DNA of 64,000 nucleotides from Bacillus spongiae (GCF_037120725.1 NZ_JBBAXC010000002.1:186001-250000), one strand, 5' to 3'. Positions 1 to 9,417 are shown, counted from the first letter of the stretch. Made by a program: numbers and translations. Notes: a model not told the origin generated them from the letters alone.

Positions 1-1
1 T

Positions 2-349
2 TGCTACCAACGATTGAAAAACTCAGCTACTAGCCAGGAAAAAATCAATGAATTCACGAAATTAAAAGAGCTCTATGAAGAAGTACAACGCTTCGGACGC
101 TATCATCCAGATTATCAGCGTGTAATGAAAGAAATACGTCGAGTCAAGCGAATAATGGACTTAGATGAGCACGTAGCTAATTATAGAAAAGCAGAAAACG
201 ATCTCCAGGACTTGTTGGATGAAGTCAGTGTTTTAATAGGGGGTTCAGTTTCTGAACATATTAAGGTTCCAACCGGTAACCCATTTTTCCAATCCTCATC
301 TTGTAGTGGGGGTTGTGGAACTGGTGGTGGCTGTAGTTGTTCGGCATAA
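2..349 (+). CDS. ylbF: YlbF/RicF, 5'-truncated by the window edge
   Basis: This is the C-terminal part of YlbF (RicF), a member of the YlbF/YmcA family. In B. subtilis it forms the Ric complex with YmcA and YaaT, which promotes RNase Y-dependent mRNA maturation, competence, sporulation and biofilm formation. The open frame runs to the first bases of the window with no start. The first visible residues (CYQRLKNSATSQEK) align with the interior of the B. subtilis protein, so about 35 residues are missing on the left. The helical core contains VQRFGRYHPDY. The end is a cysteine/glycine cluster, SSCSGGCGTGGGCSCS, the region known to take part in Fe-S cluster binding in Ric proteins. A hairpin terminator follows directly. 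Confidence 0.93.
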   Translation, partial: CYQRLKNSATSQEKINEFTKLKELYEEVQRFGRYHPDYQRVMKEIRRVKRIMDLDEHVANYRKAENDLQDLLDEVSVLIGGSVSEHIKVPTGNPFFQSSSCSGGCGTGGGCSCSA

Positions 350-373
350 GAGAAGAGTATTCTTCTCTTTTTG
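349..373 (+). terminator. Intrinsic terminator after ylbF
   Basis: An 8-bp perfect stem (AGAGAAGA / TCTTCTCT) with a GTAT loop is followed by TTTTTG. The convergent neighbouring gene means it may also limit antisense transcription. Confidence 0.75.
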
Positions 374-391
374 TTTTGGAGATAATTTCCT

Positions 392-709
392 TTACTTTCT
401 TTTCAAGCGAATACAATCTTCACATAAATTCCCGCAGCAGAACATTTTTTCTTGTGGTACGAAAAAACGGTGACGATAAACAGAGAGATCACCTTGTTTG
501 CGAACGAATTCTGTTTCAGCATGCAAGCGAAAACCAACCATGGTGTTGGCAGCACTTTGCTTTATTTCTTCATCTAGCAAGATGGGGTCTAGGCTGCTAT
601 GAATATAAATGAATGGAATACCGGCACTTTTCTTCCAAGTAGCTTGATTAATTCCTTTTTTTTCGTTCAAATGGTACATAAATTCATCCCAGATTTGGGC
701 TAAATCCAC
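392..709 (-). CDS. Unassigned small protein with C-terminal Cys motif
   Basis: A 105-residue protein on the minus strand between ylbF and ylbG. The start is GTG (MDLAQIWDEF) with an upstream GGAAAGGA at about 10 nt spacing. I do not recognise a named family. The C-terminus carries FCCGNLCEDCIRLKR, a compact C-C-x3-C-x2-C group that could bind a metal or an Fe-S cluster. The preceding part (FRLHAETEFVRK, VYRHRFFVPQEK) looks like a folded beta-rich core. There is no signal peptide or membrane segment. B. subtilis has no gene here as far as I recall. The cysteine spacing is seen directly; metal binding is inference. Confidence 0.7.
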   Translation of the reverse strand: MDLAQIWDEFMYHLNEKKGINQATWKKSAGIPFIYIHSSLDPILLDEEIKQSAANTMVGFRLHAETEFVRKQGDLSVYRHRFFVPQEKMFCCGNLCEDCIRLKRK

Positions 710-799
710 ATGATTTCATTCCTTTCCATTAGTTGCAGATTACTATCCAGCTATGCTAGACTAAATGAAAAATAGACAGTTCGGTGAGGGGTTATTGTC

Positions 800-1075
800 A
801 TGTTGACAGAAAGACAAGGAATGGTAGTATGGCTTTATCATTTAAAACATGCTAAATCATTGAGGCGTTTCGGGCATGTCCATTATGTCTCTAAAAAGTT
901 AAAATACGTCGTTATTTATTGCAATAAGGAAGACATTAAGGCTACTATGGGGAAGCTATCCCAATTTTCGTACGTAAAAAAGGTAGAACCATCCTTTAAG
1001 CCTTCGATTAATACAGAGTATGAAAACTCCAAGCCCGATAAGGCAAAGGAATATGATTATAAGATTGGGCTATAA
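800..1075 (+). CDS. ylbG: YlbG, DUF2129 (UPF0298) protein
   Basis: A 91-residue cytosolic protein matching YlbG in length and sequence ([29 protein letters not shown]). The family is small, confined mainly to Firmicutes, and has no established biochemical role. It starts at ATG with GGTGAGGGG upstream. The position after ylbF matches the B. subtilis order, except for the intervening minus-strand ORF. A terminator follows immediately. Confidence 0.92.
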   Translation: MLTERQGMVVWLYHLKHAKSLRRFGHVHYVSKKLKYVVIYCNKEDIKATMGKLSQFSYVKKVEPSFKPSINTEYENSKPDKAKEYDYKIGL

Positions 1076-1078
1076 AGT

Positions 1079-1110
1079 AGAAGGTGAGGGCTTTCCTCAC
1101 CTTCTTTTTA
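1079..1110. terminator. Bidirectional terminator between ylbG and the convergent gene
   Basis: Stem AGAAGGTGAGG / CCTCACCTTCT with a short CTTT loop, then TTTTTA on the plus strand. It abuts the stop codon of the convergent minus-strand gene. Confidence 0.8.
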
Positions 1111-1497
1111 TTTCATTGGTGTAATTAGACGTTGTAGTCTTAAAATACCGATCAAGTATTGATAATATAATTCTTTCTCAGCAAATATAGTCGAAGGTTT
1201 CACATCCAATTCAGTAATGGGTTTCTGAATGGTTTTAGAGAGCTCCTCAAATAATTGAAAGCGCTTATTTGGGATTTCATGTGGATTCGGTATCCCTTCA
1301 CGGCATATGTATATTGGCTGAAATTCACCTTCTTTTGTAGGGGATAAAACGGTCACGAGGGAACTTACCAATCGACTATTTATCGTCGTATGAAGAGCTA
1401 TTAAGTGCTCGACACGGTGTTGACTCGCATTTGTTAATTCGATTAGCTCATATAAATCTGAGTACCCTTCTCCAAGCTCAATAAAACGTTGAATCAA
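1108..1497 (-). CDS. Conserved Bacillus protein, probably DUF7147 family
   Basis: A 129-residue soluble protein starting MIQRFIELGEGYSDLYELIE. I believe it belongs to the small Bacillus family now called DUF7147, whose members were once mislabelled methylthioribose kinase. The family name is from memory and needs a profile search. No kinase motifs are visible. The sequence reads as an alpha/beta protein with a conserved middle (FQPIYICREGIPNPHE) and a C-terminal helix (YYQYLIGILRLQRL). It is convergent with ylbG and divergent from the next small membrane ORF. Confidence 0.7.
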   Translation of the reverse strand: MIQRFIELGEGYSDLYELIELTNASQHRVEHLIALHTTINSRLVSSLVTVLSPTKEGEFQPIYICREGIPNPHEIPNKRFQLFEELSKTIQKPITELDVKPSTIFAEKELYYQYLIGILRLQRLITPMK

Positions 1498-1591
1498 CCT
1501 TGCTCACTCCACTTCTCATTTCTATTAATGATTAATACTTTACCATTCTTAACATAAAATGAGAAGTAAGATATAAGAAAGGTGTGAAAAG

Positions 1592-1909
1592 ATGATTTGG
1601 ATATTCGTTTTCTTGTTAACCGTATTATGGATTGGGTATATTTGGCCGTCGGCAAAAAAACCTATACAGCAAACAAATGTCCCATATTCCTTTCTTTTAA
1701 TGTCCATTTTATCAACGTTATCCATACATGGATTCCTTGCATTACTTGAGGAGGATGAAATTGAAGGAGCGACGATCGACTCTTTGGAAGAGCTTTTAGT
1801 AAATCGCAAAAATATTTTTTCTCAAGAAGAGTGGCATGATATAGTGTTAGACCATTGTTCCAACAATGCTTCATTAGATGATTTTGACGGTTTCGACTTG
1901 TGTATGTAA
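1592..1909 (+). CDS. Unassigned small membrane protein
   Basis: A 105-residue ORF with ATG start and upstream AAAGGTG. The N-terminus is hydrophobic (residues 2-20, WIFVFLLTVLWIGYIW), and a second hydrophobic stretch (about residues 33-52) precedes an acidic C-terminal half rich in Asp and Glu. This suggests a two-helix or hairpin membrane anchor with a cytosolic acidic tail. I do not recognise the family. It is divergently transcribed from the minus-strand gene to its left and precedes another unassigned exported protein, so this looks like a lineage-specific pocket between ylbG and rsmD. Confidence 0.6.
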   Translation: MIWIFVFLLTVLWIGYIWPSAKKPIQQTNVPYSFLLMSILSTLSIHGFLALLEEDEIEGATIDSLEELLVNRKNIFSQEEWHDIVLDHCSNNASLDDFDGFDLCM

Positions 1910-1961
1910 CTATTCGTTACATTTATACACAAAAACTATATCTTTTTCTATATTTCCTTTG

Positions 1962-1976
1962 TTACAGTTACTGTAA
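1962..1976. promoter_or_regulatory. Short palindrome upstream of the 2002 gene
   Basis: Arms TTACAG and CTGTAA around a TTA centre, 25 bp upstream of the next start codon. It could be an operator for an unknown repressor. Only the symmetry supports this. Confidence 0.25.
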
Positions 1977-2001
1977 GGATAAAACGAAGGGGATATGATT
2001 G

Positions 2002-3381
2002 ATGTTTCGGAAATCGTTATTAATAGTATTATTCCTCATTCCTGTTTGTGGTGTAATTTTAGTATGGCAGTGGAATGTTTATAGTAATACTCAAGAAAAA
2101 AAGCCTATTGTCTCACAAAATATCCTTGTTCACATTCAAGAGAACTCCTTGTCAGTTACTCAACGACTTTCAGGAATGGATGTTTCAAAGGCATTAATGT
2201 GGCCACAACAAGTTCAGGACGTATCATGTGTAACCGTAGATGGTGAAGCTTGTCGTATTACGGATGAAGGTTTTGTTACAACAACTTTGAGGAATGTAGA
2301 TGAATTTATCTTAACCTATCATTTAAACAAATCAGAAAAGACAAGCTTAATGGTTGATTGGTTGTTTAAAATAAAGGAACGTAATATTTTTACCACAATA
2401 GAACTTTCCGACTCATCCGAAGTGGAAGGTAATTGGTTTAGCAATTTACCAGAAGTAGCAAAGAAGCAATTAGATTTAGTGGAGTATTATCAGTTTGAAG
2501 GTGTGAATTCTTCCCCAGTGTTATATTGGCAACCAGGTTCTTGGGTAAAGACTGATATAAACAAACAGTTGACGTTATTTTCGAACCAGTCCATCGAAGC
2601 AATTGGATTGCCTACAATAGGGGGAGGGCATACAACCATCATCGTTGATGCATCGTTATCATCCGTTCATTATCCTAATTTTCATGTGTTATCCTCTCTA
2701 TCAGAAATAGAGGATGTGGCAAAATTGAATAAAGTAGCTTATTTAAACGAACGATTTAACTATTCCGACGATTGGATAAAGGATTTTCTTCTTGCTACTC
2801 TCGTTCAGGAAGTTCCGTCTGCTGAAAAGTCTCAGTATGCTTATCATGAATTTCAATATGTTTTTTCTGATGAAGAGTGGGATACATGGGAAAAGGAACT
2901 GAGTAAATGGGAAGATGAGGTCATTACACCTACTGTATTAGATTCCATTACAGGAAAGGTTCTTAATGGTGAAACGGAATTCTTTAAACAAATTGCCCAG
3001 CAGCCTAATACAGATGCAGTATTAATGATGAAGTTGCCGACAGTGATTCAAAATAAAAGCAAACGGAGTTTACCTATTTCTAGCTATATGTACAAAAATG
3101 AGAGACTGTACCCGTTAAGGGAGACGTTGATTCAATTAGACTATTCTGTTAAAACGTTAAGTTCTGAAAGCTCGTTTTTAGTTCAGCAAAAAGGAAAGAT
3201 GTATCGATTTTATGATTTACGAAGCTATTATATTTTAAATGAGGAAGAATTTTCTTTAGCAGATGATTCATTTTTTATTTGGAATGATACGTTGCTTATT
3301 AAAGAAAAGGCCCTAAGTAATCTTTTTCAACTTACAATAGAAAAACAGCCTCAAGCCATCACTATAAAGAGAAATGATTAA
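2002..3381 (+). CDS. Unassigned membrane-anchored extracytoplasmic protein
   Basis: A 459-residue protein starting at ATG (MFRKSLLIV), with AGGGG about 9 nt upstream; an in-frame TTG one codon earlier is less well placed. Residues 4-25 form a signal anchor with a short positive N-terminus, so the bulk lies outside the membrane. I do not recognise the family as a whole. The last 80 residues (YPLRETLIQLDYSVKT, then YDLRSYYILNEEEF) resemble the repeat pattern of copper-amine-oxidase N-terminal-like 'stalk' domains common in Firmicute envelope proteins. That resemblance is my inference by eye. It has no counterpart in the B. subtilis ylbG-ylbH interval. A terminator follows. Confidence 0.65.
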   Translation: MFRKSLLIVLFLIPVCGVILVWQWNVYSNTQEKKPIVSQNILVHIQENSLSVTQRLSGMDVSKALMWPQQVQDVSCVTVDGEACRITDEGFVTTTLRNVDEFILTYHLNKSEKTSLMVDWLFKIKERNIFTTIELSDSSEVEGNWFSNLPEVAKKQLDLVEYYQFEGVNSSPVLYWQPGSWVKTDINKQLTLFSNQSIEAIGLPTIGGGHTTIIVDASLSSVHYPNFHVLSSLSEIEDVAKLNKVAYLNERFNYSDDWIKDFLLATLVQEVPSAEKSQYAYHEFQYVFSDEEWDTWEKELSKWEDEVITPTVLDSITGKVLNGETEFFKQIAQQPNTDAVLMMKLPTVIQNKSKRSLPISSYMYKNERLYPLRETLIQLDYSVKTLSSESSFLVQQKGKMYRFYDLRSYYILNEEEFSLADDSFFIWNDTLLIKEKALSNLFQLTIEKQPQAITIKRND

Positions 3382-3385
3382 AAAA

Positions 3386-3410
3386 ACCCTGCAGATAATC
3401 TGCAGGGTCC
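3386..3410 (+). terminator. Hairpin terminator after the exported-protein gene
   Basis: Perfect 10-bp stem ACCCTGCAGA / TCTGCAGGGT with a TAA loop. The following T tract is weak (CCTTCC), and an A tract precedes it, so it may work better for minus-strand transcripts. Confidence 0.55.
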
Positions 3411-3424
3411 TTCCATTTCCTTTT

Positions 3425-3556
3425 CAGGACAGAAGGCAAAGGGAGAGGAGAAACCGGAGGAAGAACTTATGGGGAAACGTAAGTCTTCTCCGCGGTTGGC
3501 AACAACATCAGTTTAGATGTTGTTATTGTTAGTATGACCGACTGCTCTGTTTTTAT
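3425..3556 (+). ncRNA. Putative ylbH leader RNA
   Basis: A structured 5' leader lies directly upstream of rsmD (ylbH). A long bulged stem pairs AACC-GGA-GAAG-ACTTA with TAAGT-CTTC-TCC-GGTT around a loop near 3471-3480. A second hairpin is CAACAACATC / GATGTTGTT. The outer arms ACAGA (3429) and TCTGT (3546) can close the domain, and TTTTT follows. Rfam lists a 'ylbH leader' (RF00516) upstream of this same gene in Bacillus. I assign this segment to it from position and foldability, not from a covariance search. The ligand or mechanism of that family is unknown. Confidence 0.65.
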
Positions 3557-3648
3557 ACGTAACGTTTTTCAATTTAGCGAACCATGGCTAAAATAGATGA
3601 AATATGGTAGGATAGATAAGAAATCTGATAGGTAGTGGTGAAGAAAGA

Positions 3649-4703
<1,055 letters not shown>

Positions 4704-4705
4704 AG

Positions 4706-4740
4706 TAGCGGAAGAGAGTCTCTCTTCCGCTATTATTGTT
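4706..4740 (+). terminator. Terminator after coaD
   Basis: Stem TAGCGGAAGAGA / TCTCTTCCGCTA followed by a T-rich tail (TTATTGTTT). It can also serve the convergent ylbJ. Confidence 0.75.
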
Positions 4741-4784
4741 TATAAGGATGCTAGGACGGACTCTATACAGGAAGTGCTGTTTAT

Positions 4785-6008
4785 TTAATAATCATTTCTT
4801 TTATTAAGGAAATGACGAGAATAATAAAGCAGTATATACAAAAGTAAAAAGCTTATTGTTATCGTGGGGCCAAGATAGAATAACTGATGAAAATACCCAA
4901 CTACTGGATTAGAATCGTTGAACTGAAAAACAGGTGTGACATCTGTATGTTCAATGGAATAAAGCTTGATATATAGTGGCTTCCATAATACCCATGCAAA
5001 AAAAGCAGCAGAAGCCCCTTGAATAATTCGAGCGAAGAAAAACGGCTTAAAACGTATATCTGTTTGAGCAAGAATGCTTGCTACCTGTGCATGAACACTA
5101 AATCCACTAAAGCCTAGCAGGAAGCTGACAATCATCACTTGATACAGTAAAGAAGTGGATACTTTACTAGTTAACTGACTTCCGAGTGTAATTTCAAAAA
5201 GTCCTGATATAAAAGGAATACTCAATTCATTTGGTAGTTGAAAAATGGAAAAGAGATATGAAATGGGTATTGCAAGAATATTCGTCACGCTAATATGTTT
5301 TAGTATAGAATTTAATACAGAAAATAAAATAATAAATCCACCGATCATCAACAATGTTTGAATAGAGGACATTACTGCGTCTCCTAACAGCTTACCTAGG
5401 GGGCGGTTGTCTCGCAAACGTGAATGGTGTAGTTCTCGAAAGGCATTCCTTACTAAAAAGGGTTGCTTTATCGATCGCGTATGTCGTTTTTCTTCTACTC
5501 CATAAAAGCGCATCATGACCCCGACGAGGATATTTCCTAAAAAATGGGCTAAAACTAATATGACCCCAATATGTACATTCTCAAAAAATCCGGCGGACAC
5601 AGCTCCGAAAATAAATAGTGGATTAGAAGAATTGGTAAAGGAGACGAGGCGTTCTGCTTCAACTTGTGAGAGTTGTTCTTCCTGACGTAATCTTGCGGTT
5701 AATTTAGCTCCTGCTGGGAAACCAGAAGCCATTCCCATCGCCCAAACAAACCCCCCTGAACCAGGTACACGAAAAATAGGCCTCATAAGAGGTTCTAATA
5801 GTACGCCGAGGAATTTTACAACACCAAAGGCAATTAGCAATTCAGAAACAATAAAAAAAGGAAGGAGAGATGGAAAAACGACCCCCCACCACATTTGTAA
5901 CCCTCTTTCTGATGCTTGAAGAGATTCTTGAGGAAAGGCGATTAATGATGCAGCAAAACTAGTAGCAATAAGGGCAAGAAGTAAAGTTTTGATGAAGGAT
6001 ATATTCAA
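4785..6008 (-). CDS. ylbJ: Sporulation integral membrane protein YlbJ
   Basis: A multi-pass membrane protein of 407 residues closely matching YlbJ (MWWGVVFPSLLPFFIVSELL; GMASGFPAGAKLTARLRQ; TNSSNPLFIFGAVSAGFF). In B. subtilis ylbJ is sigma-E controlled and needed for spore cortex formation. The family contains nucleoside-transporter 'gate' domains. I chose the TTG start at 6008 because AGAGGAGG lies 8 nt upstream and the resulting length equals the B. subtilis protein. A longer frame from 6062 lacks a ribosome site. It is divergent from ylbK. I could not identify a convincing sigma-E promoter by eye. Confidence 0.93.
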   Translation of the reverse strand: MNISFIKTLLLALIATSFAASLIAFPQESLQASERGLQMWWGVVFPSLLPFFIVSELLIAFGVVKFLGVLLEPLMRPIFRVPGSGGFVWAMGMASGFPAGAKLTARLRQEEQLSQVEAERLVSFTNSSNPLFIFGAVSAGFFENVHIGVILVLAHFLGNILVGVMMRFYGVEEKRHTRSIKQPFLVRNAFRELHHSRLRDNRPLGKLLGDAVMSSIQTLLMIGGFIILFSVLNSILKHISVTNILAIPISYLFSIFQLPNELSIPFISGLFEITLGSQLTSKVSTSLLYQVMIVSFLLGFSGFSVHAQVASILAQTDIRFKPFFFARIIQGASAAFFAWVLWKPLYIKLYSIEHTDVTPVFQFNDSNPVVGYFHQLFYLGPTITISFLLLYILLYYSRHFLNKRNDY

Positions 6009-6160
6009 AAGGGGCGCCTCCTCTAATTTACAATGTTGAAGTAGAAAACATTGATTAATCAATCACGCGGTAACCTGTCCTTATATTAATCAATATACTC
6101 ATAACGTATAGATTTAGACCATAAGATGAAATGGGTTAGTGTAATCGAGGAGTGATAAAT

Positions 6161-6943
6161 ATGACTAGACCCAAAATAGGGCTTGCTCTAGGTTCTGGAG
6201 GGGCAAGAGGATTTGCTCACTTAGGAGTTCTAAAAGTATTAAAGGATCATGGAATCCCCATTGATTTTATTGCTGGAAGTAGTATGGGAGCCTTAGTTGG
6301 CGCCTTTTATGCTACTGGTCATAAGATAGAGGATTTGTATCGATTTTCAACAGTATTTAGGAGAAAATACTTTCTTGATTTTACAGTCCCGAAAATGGGG
6401 TTTATCTCTGGCAAGCGTATAAAAGAGTTTATTTACTTATTTACTCATCAAAAAAATTTTGATGAGCTGTTAATTCCTTTAGCGATTGTCGCTACAGATT
6501 TAACACATGGAAAAAAAGTTGTCTTTAAAGAAGGATGTGTTGCTGATGCAGTTAGAGCGAGCATATCGATACCAGGTATCTTTGTACCAGAGAAAAAGGA
6601 TGGTAGGATATTGGTTGATGGAGGGGTCATAGATCGAGTGCCTGTTTCTGTCGTGAAAGAGATGGGAGCGGACCTTGTCATTGCTGTTGATGTATCCCAT
6701 GTAAATAAAGAGGCTGAATTAAACAATATTTATGATATTATTATGCACAGTATTGATATTCTTCAGCTAGAAATATTAGAAAATCGGGTCATTGCTTCCG
6801 ACGTAATGATCAGACCACATGTTGAAATGTTCAGTTCTAAAGCCTTTACGAATATTGAAGAAATGATTGAAGTTGGAGAACAAGAATCAATGAAATACAT
6901 TCCTCAAATTCGTAAGCTAATAGAGGAATGGAAGGGGCCATAA
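6161..6943 (+). CDS. ylbK: Patatin-like phospholipase YlbK (RssA type)
   Basis: A 260-residue patatin-family serine lipase/esterase. The oxyanion-hole loop GSGGARG is at residues 11-17, the nucleophile elbow GSSMG at 39-43 (Ser41), and the catalytic-dyad Asp lies in VDGGVIDRVP near residue 150. The physiological lipid substrate is not established for this subfamily. ATG 6161 is chosen over the upstream GTG at 6152 because GAGGAGTG gives normal spacing. The gap to ylbL is 3 bp, so the two genes are cotranscribed. Confidence 0.94.
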   Translation: MTRPKIGLALGSGGARGFAHLGVLKVLKDHGIPIDFIAGSSMGALVGAFYATGHKIEDLYRFSTVFRRKYFLDFTVPKMGFISGKRIKEFIYLFTHQKNFDELLIPLAIVATDLTHGKKVVFKEGCVADAVRASISIPGIFVPEKKDGRILVDGGVIDRVPVSVVKEMGADLVIAVDVSHVNKEAELNNIYDIIMHSIDILQLEILENRVIASDVMIRPHVEMFSSKAFTNIEEMIEVGEQESMKYIPQIRKLIEEWKGP

Positions 6944-6946
6944 TAT

Positions 6947-7987
6947 ATGTCTAGAAAAGTAAGAAATCGTGTCATTATCATTGTAGGGGTCGTTTTGATC
7001 CTACTTCCCTTTTATCGATTACCATTTTATGTGACAAAACCCGGTGGTGCACATGATGTAACGGAGATCGTGGAGATTCAAGAGGGATACGAACAAGAAG
7101 GAGCCTTCTTTATCACCACTGTACAAATGGGGAAAGCAAATATTTATACGTACCTTTCAGCTAAGTTTCTCCCATATCACAATGTGTTCGCAGAAGAAGA
7201 GGTGAGAAGACCAGAAGAATCTGATGAAGCATATGCAACAAGGCAATTATACTATATGGAAAACTCCACACATAATGCTGTTATAACTGCTTTTGAAGCC
7301 GCAAGCAAACCATACGAACTTTCCTATGAAGGTATTTATGTATTAAATGTTTTCCCTCAATTCGAAGCGTCGAAAGTAATCAAACCAGGAGACAGGATAA
7401 TAAAGATTGATGATCAGTCATTTAATTCATCTAAAGAATTTATTGAATATGTCCAACAGAAACAACCGAACGATCAAGTTAGTGTTACCATTATTCGAGA
7501 GGAAGAAAAAATCAATCATTCCATTACGCTACAAGAATACGAAGATGGGAAAGCGGGAATTGGAATTGAACTAGTAGACGATCGTGAATTATCCTCTTCA
7601 CCAGAAGTAAAATGGGATACAAGCACTATTGGTGGGCCATCAGCTGGTTTATTATTCAGTTTAGAGGTATATAACCGACTAGTTCCAGAAGATATTTCAA
7701 AAGGGTATGAAATTGCCGGAACTGGAACCATTTCTGAAAATGGAGAAGTAGGAAGAATCGGGGGCATTGAGCAAAAAATCGTTGCAGCTGACAGTGCTGG
7801 AGCAGAAATCTTTTTAGCTCCCAATGATGAAATCACTGCTGAACTAAGAAAAGAATTCCCTGAGATGAAGTCAAATTATGATGCAGCGGTTGAAACAGCA
7901 AAAGAAATTGAATCTGAAATGGTCATTGTACCGGTTAAAACGTTTGATGAAGCATTGGCATATTTGAAGGATTTGACTACGAAATAG
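6947..7987 (+). CDS. ylbL: Lon-like secreted/membrane protease YlbL with PDZ domain
   Basis: A 346-residue membrane-anchored protease. Residues 8-26 form an N-terminal membrane segment. A PDZ domain spans about 125-195 (YEGIYVLNVFPQF; PGDRIIKIDDQ). A Lon-type Ser-Lys protease domain follows, with Ser232 in GGPSAG and Lys277 in IEQKIVAA. In B. subtilis YlbL cleaves the SOS division inhibitor YneA outside the cell, and the streptococcal homologue SepM processes competence peptide. Tightly linked to ylbK and ended by a strong bidirectional terminator. Confidence 0.95.
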   Translation: MSRKVRNRVIIIVGVVLILLPFYRLPFYVTKPGGAHDVTEIVEIQEGYEQEGAFFITTVQMGKANIYTYLSAKFLPYHNVFAEEEVRRPEESDEAYATRQLYYMENSTHNAVITAFEAASKPYELSYEGIYVLNVFPQFEASKVIKPGDRIIKIDDQSFNSSKEFIEYVQQKQPNDQVSVTIIREEEKINHSITLQEYEDGKAGIGIELVDDRELSSSPEVKWDTSTIGGPSAGLLFSLEVYNRLVPEDISKGYEIAGTGTISENGEVGRIGGIEQKIVAADSAGAEIFLAPNDEITAELRKEFPEMKSNYDAAVETAKEIESEMVIVPVKTFDEALAYLKDLTTK

Positions 7988-8003
7988 TGGTTGGCGATAT
8001 GTG

Positions 8004-8045
8004 AAAGGCGAGAAGCAAAAGGAGATGCTTCTCGCCTTTGTATTT
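8004..8045. terminator. Bidirectional terminator between ylbL and ylbM
   Basis: 14-bp perfect stem AAAGGCGAGAAGCA / TGCTTCTCGCCTTT, with T-rich sequence on the plus side and A/T context for the convergent gene. Confidence 0.85.
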
Positions 8046-8053
8046 TCAAATAC

Positions 8054-9271
8054 TTAAGATTTGTTAACATATAAAGGAGGCTGACTGTAATCTTTCGCCA
8101 ATAATTTCTGTTGTGCAGAGGGACTTTTATAACCAAGTGCATATAATCTTGAAGCGCGTATGTCTATGGCGATATCCTCTTTTTTTACAGATGAAAGTTT
8201 ACTAATAAGCGGGAGTTCGATATCTTTCTTGATATTATTTAAATATTGTCTGCCGATATCAGACATTCCTAATAGTCGAATATAACTTGGATAGTCTTTG
8301 TTCATCTCTTCTTTGGTTGTATTCGTTAGTGTATGCAACAGCATTCTCTGTATCCTTGTCCACGTATAACGTTTCGTCTTCACATTTTCCATTAATTCAA
8401 AAAAACTATTACTAGTTGTCATTTTATCCATAATCCGATGATGAACTCCCTCTTCCATTTCATAAATTAGCGAGAGGTCCTCTTTATTTGTTGTTAATAG
8501 TTTATATTGTAATAATGGCCAAAAGTCTTCCCAGCCCACTAATTGTCCGTATTCATGAATAGATGAATGAAGCTCCTGCGCTGTCCCTTTTGGGATAAAC
8601 CTCTCTACTTTTTTTATTGAAAAAGAGTGTTCTTTCAATGCTTTTCGAATGGATGTGGCAGAAGCGATTGATGAAGAATTAAAGGCTTCGTCATGGTACC
8701 CAGCTTGTGTTCTTTGAATGGTTAAAGGCCTAATGGATGCTCCCATTCGTTGTTTCGCATCAATGTAATGGTACCCTAAAATGTTATTTGGCTGAGATAA
8801 ATCAATAGCAGGCTTTGTAAAATGCAAAGTTTTAAAGGCGGCTGAAAGAGCGGATGGATAGCTCATTCCCTCTGCAATGTTTTTCGATATCTCCTTCTCA
8901 TACGCCACATTTTGATGCTGAAGCTCATTTACTGTGTACATAAATGCATCTAAATCTCCCGATTCACTTCCAAAACAGAAGCTTTCACACCGTAATGCTT
9001 CTAAAATGGATATGGCACCGAATGCAAATGTTTTTGCATTTTGTGTCGCAAATGCATACGGTAGTTCGACAATTATGTCTACTCCTGCAAGTAGTGCCAT
9101 TTTTGCTCTAGTCCACTTGTCTACTAATGCTGGCTCTCCCCTTTGAAGAAAGTTCCCACTCATTACGGCAATGACTGCATCGGCGTTCGAAATTCTCTTT
9201 GATAATTGTAAATGATGAAGGTGTCCATTATGAAATGGATTGTACTCTACAACGATTCCAGTTGCTTTCAA
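8054..9271 (-). CDS. tmcAL: tRNA(Met) cytidine acetate ligase TmcAL (YlbM)
   Basis: A 405-residue enzyme that uses acetate and ATP to form N4-acetylcytidine at the wobble base of elongator tRNA-Met (B. subtilis YlbM/TmcAL). The nucleotidyltransferase motif VVEYNPFHNGH places HNGH at residues 14-17. LQRGEPALVDKW and FGSESGD are further conserved blocks. The TTG start at 9271 gives MKATGIVVEYNP, matching the B. subtilis N-terminus, with AAGGA 9 nt upstream; a GTG three codons earlier is possible. Divergent from the ylbN-rpmF unit. Confidence 0.93.
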   Translation of the reverse strand: MKATGIVVEYNPFHNGHLHHLQLSKRISNADAVIAVMSGNFLQRGEPALVDKWTRAKMALLAGVDIIVELPYAFATQNAKTFAFGAISILEALRCESFCFGSESGDLDAFMYTVNELQHQNVAYEKEISKNIAEGMSYPSALSAAFKTLHFTKPAIDLSQPNNILGYHYIDAKQRMGASIRPLTIQRTQAGYHDEAFNSSSIASATSIRKALKEHSFSIKKVERFIPKGTAQELHSSIHEYGQLVGWEDFWPLLQYKLLTTNKEDLSLIYEMEEGVHHRIMDKMTTSNSFFELMENVKTKRYTWTRIQRMLLHTLTNTTKEEMNKDYPSYIRLLGMSDIGRQYLNNIKKDIELPLISKLSSVKKEDIAIDIRASRLYALGYKSPSAQQKLLAKDYSQPPLYVNKS

Positions 9272-9361
9272 AAAAATCACATCCTTAAATTGTTGACAAT
9301 GACTTATAATAACACGTTATAATTTCTATACTAGTGTTGTAAAGTGTGTAAAGAAAAAATA

Positions 9362-9390
9362 TTGACAAAGTGTATTTGTAAAGCTATAAT
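9362..9390 (+). promoter_or_regulatory. Sigma-A promoter of ylbN-rpmF
   Basis: Consensus TTGACA at 9362-9367 and TATAAT at 9385-9390 with exactly 17 bp between them. Transcription should start near 9397, about 20 bp before ylbN. Confidence 0.85.
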
Positions 9391-9417
9391 TACCTTTGTT
9401 GCCTTGAGGTGAGTATA

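Noticed and set aside
337-612. Plus-strand frame after ylbF
   Set aside because: Antisense shadow of the minus-strand Cys-motif gene; no ribosome site.
3425-3556. Cobalamin, SAM or other metabolite riboswitch
   Set aside because: No conserved core of those classes is visible; position and fold fit the ylbH leader better. A 15-codon frame inside it (from 3470) is incidental.
9293-9323. TTGACA with TATAAT 19 bp downstream, left of the ylbN promoter
   Set aside because: Spacing is long and a perfect promoter lies 60 bp further on; it may be incidental.
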